In this document: positions 31,957-43,017 of the stretch, piece after piece
Position numbering within the stretch: the first letter of the stretch is position 1
Layout of the letters: each line of letters begins with the position of its first letter
Assembly: GCA_946800325.1 (NCBI GenBank)
Contig: OX326961.1
Span: 42,498,215 to 42,562,214, forward strand
Reading direction: 5' to 3'
DNA length: 64,000 nt
DNA from: Luzula sylvatica
Taxonomy: Eukaryota > Streptophyta > Magnoliopsida > Poales > Juncaceae
Made by a program: the position numbers and the translations under genes
Notes under the pieces: generated by a model
Told to the model about the DNA's origin: nothing
Databases searched by the model: none
What the model saw: the letters and a program-made list of their open reading frames with translations, nothing else

Positions 31957-32147
31957 TGCGGGTCCGGTTCCGGGTTCGGGTTCCGGGTTCGGGTTCGGGT
32001 TCGGGTTCGGGTTCGGGTTCGGGTTCGGGTTCGGGTTCGGGTTCGGGTTCGGGTTCGGGTTCGGGTTCCGGGTTCGGGCTCGGGCTCGGGCTCGGGCTCG
32101 GGTTCGGGTTCGGGTTCGGGTTCGGGTTCGGGTTCGGGTTCGGGTTC
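31957..32147 (+). repeat. (GGGTTC)n hexanucleotide array next to NFRKB start
   Basis: About thirty GGGTTC units with a few CCGGGTTC interruptions and a block of four GGGCTC variants near 32075-32100. It lies about 255 bp upstream of the NFRKB-like ATG, within its promoter or leader. Three open frames through it are repeat artefacts. Confidence 0.97.
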
Positions 32148-33694
32148 TTTAAATGGATTGAATCGGTTAGTAATTTTCCGAGATACTCTTTTTTTGTACC
32201 GTCTTTACATGGAAGTTAAAAGGTAACGTACGTATATTGTACTTGTATTTGTATATAAATGAAAAATGTAAATATTATTTCTATTGAGGGTACTTTCACT
32301 ACTGTGTACATAATTATAGTTGATGATAACAATATTAATTATTTATAGGAAAATAAACGATATTTATTATTTATAAATATGATTATATCAGAATTCAGGC
32401 CACCTTAAATATGCAACGTAAACGGAAACGTACTGAATTGAAGGTAATGAAAAATATACATTTTTTTACCTAAATAAACATTCTTTCATTTTTACCGAAA
32501 AAAACAGGGGAAATTGTTAAGGGCCTAAATTGGCTTATTGGGCCAAGGAGTAAAATAACAAAAATATATATATGGACCAAAATATATGCAAAAATAACGA
32601 GTAATTATAGGATGACAAATATCAATCACAAATATATGTTAGTTTGTGTTTGATTTATGAATTATATATATTTAATTAATATTATAAACATAGTTATTTG
32701 TGACACATTTGTAATTGATATTTGTGATCATATCACTACTAAAAAATAATTTGTATTGTTCATTAATTTATTTCTTGCTTAAAGGCCGTCCGTCCGTCAA
32801 TTTTATATAATTTTATATTTTCGATGTATTTTTTATATAATACATACATTATATATTTCTGAAAAATACACATTGCCATCACATATAACATATTATATAT
32901 TTTTTGGAATTTATTCAAAATTCTTCCATTTTTTCTAAAATTTATCCAAAACCCTTCCACTTTAAGATTTTTTCAAGTACCCCTAAAAGACAAGTTCAAT
33001 TTGTTTTATTGCTATGAAGTTAAAGTTAACATTTTTCATCTAATTATATTTATTTGTACCAACATACTCTTATAAAAGATATTTAATTCACATAATAAAT
33101 AACAAATTATATTCCACAATTAATATAACTAAATAAATAGATAATTTCTAAAATATATATACAATCATAAAACACAATAGTATAAAAAAAAATTATTTAA
33201 AAAAAAATTATAACTTGCATACAAAATATTCTATGAAAATAATCATATAACTTTTTTATAATATTATAAAATAAATCAATGCATTGTGAAATACATCATA
33301 AAATATCAAATAATAACACAAAATATTCTGTAGAAAACAAAAATAGGTATACTTCCTATCGATGTAAATATGGAAATAATTAAAATTAGAGGTATTTTGA
33401 TAAAATAAAATATTGAATGAAAATGTTCAGTATAACATCACAGGATTCACAGGGAATAAACAAATTCAACTCGTTTTCGGGATCTTTTCGAAAGAATATC
33501 AAAGCGAGGAAAATTTTCATAATTCAATAAAGTCAGGGATTTTGAAGAATTCTCTTATATATTTGTTTATTTTTGTTATAACTTTTACAAATTTGAAAGT
33601 GCTAGATAATTAAGCCCGATAATAAATATTATTCTTCAATAAAAATAATAAAGACTTGCAAACTAATTTGAATAATAATATAAGTGATTATATT
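32148..33694. other. AT-rich intergenic spacer
   Basis: No gene, RNA gene or transposon end could be supported. The 66-aa frame at 33413-33613 has no recognisable features. Confidence 0.5.
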
Positions 33695-34129
33695 CAGGTC
33701 CAGTCCCAAATTTTCAATTACCATAGACCTATCTTGAAAATAGATCCCACGCATAATTAATTTATTTGAAGAAATTTTAACGTATTTTGTCACAATATAT
33801 TGTGTGGCTCATTGGTTGATGATTTAATTTTTTTTTTTTCAATAGATTGAAGGTTCAAATATCGATTAGATCAATTTTTGTTAATAATTTCATTGTATTT
33901 TGAATTTTTTTTAAAAGAAAATTGCTTGTGATATTTTAACCAATGACATCTCACAAGAGAGACAATTGTTTTACCAATGGACCACGAGATTTTTTGTGAT
34001 CTTTAAGAGTTTTAATATAATTATTCTTATTTTTAACTAGATAAATCATGTTTTTCGAAAATTTTGGACCCCCTAAAAATTTTGGCCCGAAGCCTGGGAC
34101 TTTTGAGCCTATAGCTGGGGCCGGACCTG
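33695..34129. mobile_element. Small hAT-like non-autonomous element
   Basis: The left end CAGGTCCAGTCCC and right end GGGGCCGGACCTG form an imperfect terminal inverted repeat. Flanks ATTATATT (33687-33694) and ATTATATC (34130-34137) match at 7 of 8 positions, as expected for an aged 8-bp hAT duplication. It is 435 bp with no coding capacity. Confidence 0.7.
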
Positions 34130-34196
34130 ATTATATCCATGCGCCCATATCCCAGCTGGTTTAGTGTTTGACAAAAAAAAAATCATATATTGTAAG

Positions 34197-34749
34197 TAGG
34201 AATGTCAATGGGTAGGGTAGAAACCGGAACCCGCGGGTACCCGACCCGAACGGGACGGGTAATACCCGAAAAAAAATACCCGTGAATCGGGTAATATCCG
34301 AAAAAAATACTCGCTCCGGGTTCGGGTACGGGGGAAATTTTTTACCCGCGGGTATATCCGTTACCCGAACCCGAACCTGAAAAATCCCCGAAAATATACC
34401 CTAATATGAAAATTTTGGATGTTTTTTGGATTAATTATTCGTAATATTTGAATTTTTAATGTATTTGTACAAGTTGTTTGTTTTATGTATTTGTAATTGT
34501 TGATAATTTTACGTATTTGTATAATAATTTTTAATTTTTTAATTTTTTTAGATTTTTTATTAATAATTTCCGGGTAACGGGTTCGGGTTCGGGTTCTGGT
34601 ATACCCGTTACCCGCGGGTTTGGGTTCGGGTATGATTTTTTACCCGCGGGTATTTTTGGTTCGGGTTCGGGTAATACCCGAAAATTCGGGTTCGGGTATG
34701 GGTATGGGGGAGGCTTACCCGAACCCGCCCCACCCCGTTGACATTCCTA
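34197..34749. mobile_element. hAT MITE, 553 bp, 8-bp target duplication
   Basis: Termini are TAGGAATGTCAATGGG and its inverse CCGTTGACATTCCTA. Flanks ATTGTAAG (34189-34196) and ATTGTGAG (34750-34757) differ at one base. Subterminal regions are dense in CGGGTT/ACCCGAA/ACCCGCGGGTA, the composition shared by many plant hAT MITEs, around an AT-rich core. No coding capacity. It lies 67 bp from the preceding element. Confidence 0.85.
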
Positions 34750-34759
34750 ATTGTGAGTT

Positions 34760-37700
34760 GTTGTTGAAGGAAAATACAGTTTTGAATCAACGGTAAAGTT
34801 GTACCTATAAGTATAAACGACCGAATGCATTTGTGGGAATATTTAAGTGTATAATGAGATTATACACAATTAGAATCCAGGGAAAGTTTCGTTCAAACCG
34901 AAGATGGTCTTCATTCGAACGGAAGGTCTCGAGGTTGCATAATAGTTATTATGCAGTGTTGAGACAGAAAGTGCTCCGTTCGGACGGAAATTATTTTCGT
35001 TCGAACGGAAGGCATGTAGACTGTGCATAATGGTTATTCACATTCTTTGGTTCATTCTTATCCTATGACATATAAATATGATGTGCTTCTTTCTCTTCCT
35101 AATCCAATATTGATCCAAATTAGTCTCATAGCTGTGTCAAATAGTTGGAACAAGAGAAAAAGAAACAAATGAGAAAATGATTTTTCTCCATTAGAGATCT
35201 TCATGACGAGATTAAGCAAGTCCCTACACGGATCGACTAGGGAGATACGTGTGTGACCGATAGACGACAACTCACGGTGGATACGAGTAGATGAACCATA
35301 CTTTTGGTTATCGTTTGTGATCAACATGAAGTTGGAGTTAGACCGAAATTGTTTCGGAGAAGAAAAATGTGTTTGAGACGGTGTCGAGTCGTGTTGAGAC
35401 GGTGTCGAGTCGTGTGGTTTGGGACGCACGCGTTGCCGGAGCAGAACCACGATGGAAAGCACGACGGTGTCGAAACGTGTGACGTGGGACACACAAGAGA
35501 CGACCGGAGTGGAGAAGAAAAAGGAAGAATCACATCAACAATTCGTCTACCATCAAATTGGTGTGGTATGATTGCATTTTCTTCCATGTTCGTACGTTCG
35601 AGTCGACAGCGAACTCTGCGATTTGGAAACCGGACCGCGTTCTTCATCCGATGCACGGAACGCAAGCTCGATCAATTATCTTCAGTTGTTGGTTCAAGTC
35701 CCGTTAACATTATGGATGAAGAACAAACAAGACTTGTCTATTTATTCTCAAAAAAAATGTACATGATTACCGATAATAAGACATTTTTACATGCTTATTG
35801 ATATTTTCTGTGTTCAATATATTTATTTTTGTATGTTATTTTCTACGAGACAGGGTTGGTTGGAGATAATTATGTTCATCAATAAATATTAGTCTTCATA
35901 AAAAGAATCCAGATTTATGACCATATTCACAATTTTTTTTTTCACCAATAAGATTCGGTCCGAGGTAATTAGTTAATTTTCGTACCAGTAATATTTGAGT
36001 TTGAACTATTGTTATAGAAAATGAAATAATCAAATCATACAGAAATAGTATAGATTCTTGATTCTTGATTCTTTCGCTCAATGATTGTTTTTACACACAA
36101 CTATACCAAATGAAGTAAAAGAGAATCCGATTCTTATTGTAGGAGCAGGGCTAGCAAAACCTAAGTAGCAACCTAGCAAGCTAAATTGATATGTATAAAG
36201 TATGATTTTTTTGCAAAAATCCCCTACATTTCATGAATATTTAAATTTTCGTTTGGAAATCAGAAATCACCCACATATCATTCATATTTGTTTATGATGA
36301 ATTTTTATCCACATGCCTCGGCCTCGCTGTCTCGTCGCGCAGACAACTCATTCTTTTTCAATAGCGTCGAAATAGCCAAACCAACCTAGCTTGTTGGTCA
36401 ATCTCAACAGTGAAGGATTTTGGTTTGATTTTGTCATAGGCCAACTAAAACATATATATCGAAATTACACCTCAAAAAATTATGGGAAGGGGCAAACAAT
36501 AAAAATTACTATTATACCGATAAAAATATAACGAAATACTAGCAATATACGTTGTTGTGCGAAAAACTTGGGAAGGCGATGTCCCCTCCTCCATGTCCCT
36601 ACTAAGTTTCGCGCATGAATCTCACTGATCTTATCAACCGACAAATCAGAGACGGACGACCACAATTCCGACCTTATCAGCACCGGAAGTTGTGACGTAC
36701 TCTGAATAATTTATTATATTTTGTTGATATTTTTTTTATCCAATCGGTGACTGTTTTTTTAATGTTCGAAGTTGGAGATTAAATTTTTTTATTTTTGTTC
36801 TTAGACAATCGTTCGCAGTTGGATGTTTATAATGTTCGAAGTTAGAGATTCATCTCGTGATCATAATTTGTAATGTTATTACTTCTTAGCTCATCTCCTT
36901 TTTTATTTGTGGAACAACACATTATTGGAGTTGGAACTTGGAGTTCGAAAATCATCATCGGCATCATTCGATTTTATCCTTATTTCGATTAATGATTGTA
37001 TTTTTCATTTTAGTTATTTATTCGACTATTTCTTCTAGTAACTAAACTCCTAGTAAGAATTTATAATATATTAATTTTCAAAATAATAATGATGAATTTA
37101 TGATCACTCTCACATTTATTCTCAAATCAACTTCTCAACGTTATTGACATGCGAGATTTCCATTTAACTTTAAGAAAGAAATAAATAAATTTGAGAGCGA
37201 TCGTGAGAACGAAACATGTTTATTACACAGAAATAATTTATAAAATGTGTTTTTTAATTCATAAACCATACAAGCTATTTTCTTCAATTTTGGTATAATA
37301 CAAGGGCCTGCAAACATATATTTCTAATTAATTTGTGGATGAACAGTAGATACCTAGTCTATGATGCAAAGCTTCAGAGTTCCGAGTGATTTTTGCAATA
37401 GGAGTACATATATATTTTTGACCTAACAAGGAGCATATATATTTTGGAAATAGATGTAATCTTTTCTCCCACTCTTAACTTCACATGGATAAAATTCAGA
37501 CATTTAATTCATGATTAATCCATGCATACTTTCTTGTAACGAGTCACTCTGCTGTTATATAATGGTCGTGTCATTACTCCTTAGTCATTACACTCATTAC
37601 AGATTTGGATACTTTAAATTGATCACATGGTAAATGACAAGTCCAAACAGTAGTTGAACAGTAAGTATGGATTTGGAAGTCATGATACTTGATAGATAGA

Positions 37701-37784
37701 TGGATGTGTGAATTGATTGATGGATAGATGGTAAATTAAAATATACGTACATGTAATCAATGAGAGGTAATTTTTGAAAGGAAA
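34760..37784. other. Spacer, possibly including LTR-like relics
   Basis: Between 34870 and 35020 several near-palindromic CGTTCGAACGGAA blocks occur, and GAGACGGTGTCGAGTCGTGT is duplicated in tandem near 35376-35418. These recall degraded retrotransposon LTRs, but I found no paired ends, PBS or coding domain. The remainder is AT-rich without supported genes. Frames up to 165 aa (35304-35801) on both strands overlap each other and match nothing I know. Confidence 0.4.
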
Positions 37785-38615
37785 ATTTTCAAAAATCCCT
37801 CTATTTTTTTTATATTCTAAAATGTCTATCTTTTTTTTAAATTCCAAAAAAATTCTTCTACAAATTTTTTTATTTTCAAATACCTTCCTACAAGACTTAA
37901 AACTAATCATTGATTGTCTTCAAATTCGGATTGATCCAAATATCCTTCTATTTTCATATGTAATATTCACAAAAATATTTTTGTTATTTTATCATTAATT
38001 TTATTAGTTTTAAGAAAACTCATAAATATTTTTTAACATGTAGTGATTTCACAAAAATAAAATTATTAAATATTGTGTTTGTATAATTTTAATATTTTAA
38101 TTATTATTCATGAAAAACTAATATCATATAATAATAACAAGATAAACATTTTGAAAATATATTGATAGAAAATTATTTATTTAAGCATCTAGTTTTTTTT
38201 TCGTTCTTTTTTTATGTATTTTTTTAATAGTTTCATGATATTTTAATTTTTAAATATTTGCAATGTGTTATTTTAATATTGTTTTTCATCCTATTATTAT
38301 TTTATGTTAGTTTTTCAGGAAAAGAATATAAAATTCAAATATATATATTGTATGAATTATTAAAATTATAAGCGAAAGCAAATTTAGGACTTTTTTAAAA
38401 TTAATAAAAAATAACAAAAATATTATTTTAATTACTACATATGTAAAAAATAGGGTATTTCGGTCATAAAAAAATTTAACACCATTCATGATTAGTTTGA
38501 ATCCACAAGAGGTATTAGAAAATAAAAATTTGGTACGTGCAGTTTTTTGGAGTTTTCAAAAAAATAAAAAGTTTTTAGAATATCAAAAAAATAGGGTTTT
38601 TTTTTTTAAATGTAC
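37785..38615. mobile_element. Fold-back element or large inverted repeat, about 0.83 kb
   Basis: Arms at about 37785-38015 and 38370-38615 are diverged inverted copies. They share CCCT(A)TTTTTTT followed by ATATTCTAAAA, an AAACTAATCAT block, ACATATGTA and TTTTGTTATTTT. The loop is about 350 bp of AT-rich sequence. No coding capacity or clear target duplication was seen. Confidence 0.55.
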
Positions 38616-39644
38616 CTTTTTTAAGAATCCTCGATAACAGATATTCTCATCTCATGCATGTTTCGATTATAAAACTACTCAGATACTCAGAAAAAACAAA
38701 ATTGGGTGTAGTAATTAGCGATGTTTGTTTAATAATTATTACAATTTACAATTTACAATTTACAAAGGAATGTTTGCGTGCTGATGAGGATTCTGTATGG
38801 GAGGTTACGTGAGGGAGAAGAGAAGAGAACTACATGCATGAATCACACAACAAATGATGAGGTGAGACTGGTCATTTCGTACCAACATATACATATTTAG
38901 ATACCAACTATTTTTCTTTTTCTAATTATGTTCCAATCATAATATATATGGTTTTCAATTTTTTTTTTTTATTACGTTGTTTTGTTATGACTTATAGTCC
39001 AGTTAGTCGAATGTTTGATACAATAAAATTATACGTTGAAAATGTTATGATTTTGAATAACGACATGCAAATATGGGTATTAGTAACGACAAACGATTGT
39101 TCGTTTGATATCATTAAAAAAAAAAAAATCAACAGTACATAATGTATATTTTACTGAAAAAATACCCATGATTTTGCATATTTAGAAAGTATAAACACAC
39201 TTAATTATATTTTTTTTTTTGGTAAAGACTCGTTTAATGATAACTTCTTCTATTTACATCCCTGATTTATATAAAAATAATGAATAACTATTTTACAAAA
39301 TATGATAGATTATTTATCTGCTATGTATGTATTATTCCAATATGGCAATGTTATGAATTGCGATGTAATGATATTTAGTGTTGTAGTGCGATTTACTAGT
39401 GATATTCGCAATTGCGTTCTATAACGATATTACGTAACTGCTATTTAATAGAATGTGATATTGCGATATTTTTTCGCTAGTTGTGTTATAGCGGCGTCAT
39501 CGCGTCACTATTTAATTCATTGCTTTTCGGATACATTTTGGAATGTTAAATTTCAAAGAATCTCACGACATATAAATTCAGATATATTCCATCGATGTAT
39601 CCATTATTTTCATTATTTCAATTTCAATAAACAAAAGTCTGTTA
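38616..39644. other. AT-rich spacer flanking the LINE insertion
   Basis: No gene supported. It ends at the LINE 3' target duplication (39645-39659). Confidence 0.5.
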
Positions 39645-39803
39645 TATATTATAATTTTTTTTTTTTTTTGAAGAAAAGGCGTAGCCTTTTGATATATTGA
39701 ACCAAGAAAAAATTTGTACAATAATCATGAACGTGTTGTTCATGTATAGCGAAAACAAAGAAAAACTAAAAGCTAAAAAAATTGTCGTGTTGAGCTACTT
39801 AGT

Positions 39804-40465
39804 CTAGCACCATTTTTGCCAATTTTTTGCCTCCTCGATCGCTCTTCTTGTTATGTTTATAGGGGGAGTTTTTTTGTTTTGGAATATTCGTTTGTTCCGT
39901 TCCTTCCATATTCCCCATAGCATTGCCGTCCATCTCGAGGTCCATTCTTTCCTCTCCTTTGATTGTTGTTTTTTCCTATTCGATTTTAGAGTGTTGGATA
40001 AACTTCCTCGCATTTGTGTTGGTTGGCTCGTATTGGCTAATCTATCGGCCAACTTCCATGTCGCTTGTGTGTATGTGCACGAGACGAGTAAATGGTGTCT
40101 TGTTTCGGGTCTTGCTTGACAAAGCACACATTTGTCGATATGCGGCCATCCTCTTTTTGCTAATCGATCGGCCGTATTTAGCTTGTTTTGCATAGCTAGC
40201 CATGCAAAAAACTTGACCTTTGTGGGCGCTTTTATTTTCCAAATTACTCTTTGCCAAGGAATGTCAATTCCCGGGTTCCTCATGAACGAGTAAGCCGATT
40301 TTGCCGAAAAACTCCCCGTTGGGTCCCAATTCCATTTTGTGATCCCGTCCACATTTGTCGTTGTAGCCACTTTATAAATCGGGATTAATTTATTTAATTG
40401 TTGGAGGAAAAACGAGGTTGTTCCGTTATATTCCTCTAGATCACCCACCGAGTTTATGTTGTGTA
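39804..40465 (-). pseudogene. LINE ORF2 C-terminal part with zf-RVT domain
   Basis: A minus-strand frame with FSAKSAYSFM, WKIKAPTKVKFFAWLAMQNK, a Cys/His cluster (CVLCQARPETRHHLLVSC) and WGIWKERNKRIFQNKK, the classic zf-RVT signature. It has been cut from the RT by the hAT insertion whose left boundary is at 40474. It ends at the stop 39804, about 140 bp before the poly(A) tail. Confidence 0.9.
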
Positions 40466-41149
40466 GTTTTGATTAGAGGTGGCAAACAGGCGGGTTGGGC
40501 GGTTTCGAGCTGAACCCAACAGGTTTCGGGCTAATTTTTGGGTTCGGCTCTCATCGGGTTAAGTCAATTCGGATCAAGATGGGTTCGGATCGGATCATAT
40601 TTGGTCGGATCAATTTCGAGTTGAAAATTATAGTCGGGTCGGGTTTTCAAGTTCGGGGTGATTCGCGGATGCGGTTTGTTCCGGATTCGGATTCTTTCGG
40701 AATTCGGGTTAGTCAAATTCAGGTTGTGTCGGATTTTTTTTAATGATTCTATAAATCAATTTTGTCAAATATTGGATATAAAATTAAACTATTATCCAAA
40801 TTCAGGTCTTTGTTTTTTATTTGAAAGCACCGGTGTCATCTCACTCTCGAAAAATGTAATAAATATAATATTACAGAGATTAGTTAATAAATTGAATTAA
40901 AAAAAATGATAACACCGGGTCAATTTGGGTTCGGACTATTTGAGTTCGGACTTGTCATAATCGGGTTTATCGGGTTTCGGACAATTCGGATTCGGGTCGA
41001 GTTGGGTCGGAATAATAATTATAATATGTCACGCCGGGTCAATTTTGGGTCGGATTTCTCGGGTTCGGGTCGGACGGGTTCGGTCGTTTGAATTTTCTAA
41101 ATTTTACGGGTCACGGGCGAGTCGGACCTCGGGCGAGTCGGGCGATTTT

Positions 41150-42865
41150 TGTAATAAATATCAAAAATAGGGTTTTGATATTTGTGGAATATTAGTCCTA
41201 AAATCCCAGAATATAAGACCCATGTTAAATACGATTCGTCCCACGATCAAAACCGACTCCTTATGCGTCAAAGTTGTCAAAAGGGTATAATCGTAATTTC
41301 ATTTTTATGGTTATTTAAATATATATATATGATAGAGACTTAATTGCATAATTACCCAACCATTAATAATACAAATAAGTAGAGTTTGCAAAATAAGCCT
41401 CAAATAGGTGTAAATTGAATTATTAGGAATTATATTAAAGTAGGGGGTTATGTATGTAAAGTACAATTCCACTAACTACTTAGTCGGCCAGCTTGTTGTC
41501 TCTCTCCATCCATCCATTGCCTTCATTAAAACTCATGAAACCCTAAGGAAAACAAGAGAGAAAAAGAGGAGAAAGCAAGGAAAAGAGGAGATTTCGCAAA
41601 ACGAAAAGTGTCATCATCTTCGAGAGGTTGAGTTTTACGAGTTGGGAAGATCAAAAGAAGAATTCCATCGACGTTTCGAGTTGCTCTATTTTCTGCGTCG
41701 TTTCGTTTAATCGTGTATTTGTCGAGTTTCTTTCCATTAGGTGAGTGCTGCTCTCACTTCTATCTTATTAAGAATTCAATTTCGATCGTTTCTAGACCTT
41801 ACATGATAGTCTAGGGTTCTCGCTTTAGAAATCCGTATTTGCTTTAAAAACCGTGTTACATCAACAAAATATATATTATGTAGATTTGATCATATATATG
41901 TATGTAGAATTTGAGTTTGATAAAACGTAAGCCGGGCTTACGGTTTTGAAAGAGGGTCCTATGTGTACATACGCGGCTCCTCCGGTATGTTTTAGTTTGA
42001 TAGGTGTAGTGTCGCGTGACCCCGTGGCGCTCTATGGAGGGAATTGCGTAGCAAACTTGATGTAGTGCAAAGTCCCGACCCCGTGGCGCCCTCTTTATGG
42101 TGGGGTCTGGCTGTGGCGCATGGATATCCGTCGCTAGCTCATTTTTTTGTAGGGAATTCGCGCTTCCCGAGCTTATGTTATGTTCCAGCCCGTTTGTGAT
42201 TCGCTATCCACTCGGGGTTGGCACTTCAGTCGAGTGTTATTTGCGCCCTCACCCCGGTAAAAGTATTAGTATGTATATGATTATGTATGAAGGTAAGTGA
42301 TTTTGATTTCGAAAAGCCGGGGCAAGTACTTTGAGAAGTATTTATATACATATATGATTTATGATTTCGATTATTTTTCGAGCGAGGTTTTTGACTAGCC
42401 ATGTATAAGGTCGATCTTAATAAGCTAGGCTCAAAACTCACTCACTTAGTCACTTCCGTGACTAACCATTTTATTTGAATGTTTTGAGTCTAGGTACGGT
42501 GGACAGATTTTCCGGGGCAGCGGGTGTCTAGAGTGTGAGTGCGACGGTTACGTTTTCATCGCGGAACCTCCATCTTGTGTATATTTGTTTATTTCCGTTT
42601 CTGGCCAGCGAGCCTTTTGTTTATGCGACATCTTGTTTAGTTTTGGTGTTTGGTTATGTCGCATTTGTGTTTATATGCTTCCGCTAGGTTTATTTGTGTT
42701 CGTGTGTATATGTTATGGTGATGCATGTATATATCTGCGTGTGTCGTTGTTTTCGAGTTGTGGTATTTATGTTTTTGTGAATTTATCATATAAGAGCCTG
42801 TGGTATACGAGTTGTATACTGGCGGGTTGCCGCACCCTTTTCCATTTTATTTTTGGGGTGTGACA
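41150..42865 (+). repeat. 5' LTR of the gypsy element (1716 bp)
   Basis: It starts TGTAATAAATATC and ends GGGGTGTGACA. It should contain the Pol II promoter. A short leader-like ORF at 41450-41710 sits in both LTRs but has no known function. Confidence 0.93.
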
Positions 42866-42873
42866 GTCTTGTG

Positions 42874-42885
42874 TGGTATCAGAGC
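42874..42885 (+). promoter_or_regulatory. Primer-binding site (initiator tRNA-Met type)
   Basis: TGGTATCAGAGC, eight bases after the LTR end, matches the standard plant retrotransposon PBS complementary to the 3' end of initiator tRNA-Met, where minus-strand DNA synthesis starts. Confidence 0.93.
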
Positions 42886-43017
42886 AAAACATCGAAAACA
42901 ACCATAACATTCGTCGTGAGAGTTGGGAATTCCGAGTCTTCTTAGTTGTGTCTTTCTCGAGTCAAATTCTATTTTCCCAGAAACTCAATTCTGATGTGTA
43001 TTGTGTCGCAGGATAGA

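Noticed and set aside
31813..32226. Arg/Val/Gly-Ser repeat ORFs
   Set aside because: They are translations of the (GGGTTC)n array in three frames.
35690..35710. tRNA-like T-arm GGTTCAAGTCCC
   Set aside because: No matching acceptor stem, anticodon or D arm could be placed around it.
36480..36683. 67-aa minus-strand ORF
   Set aside because: No start context, homology or splice support.
41450..41710. 86-aa ORF repeated in both gypsy LTRs
   Set aside because: It is in LTR sequence, duplicated because the LTRs are. No known LTR-encoded protein, and the codon pattern is not convincing.
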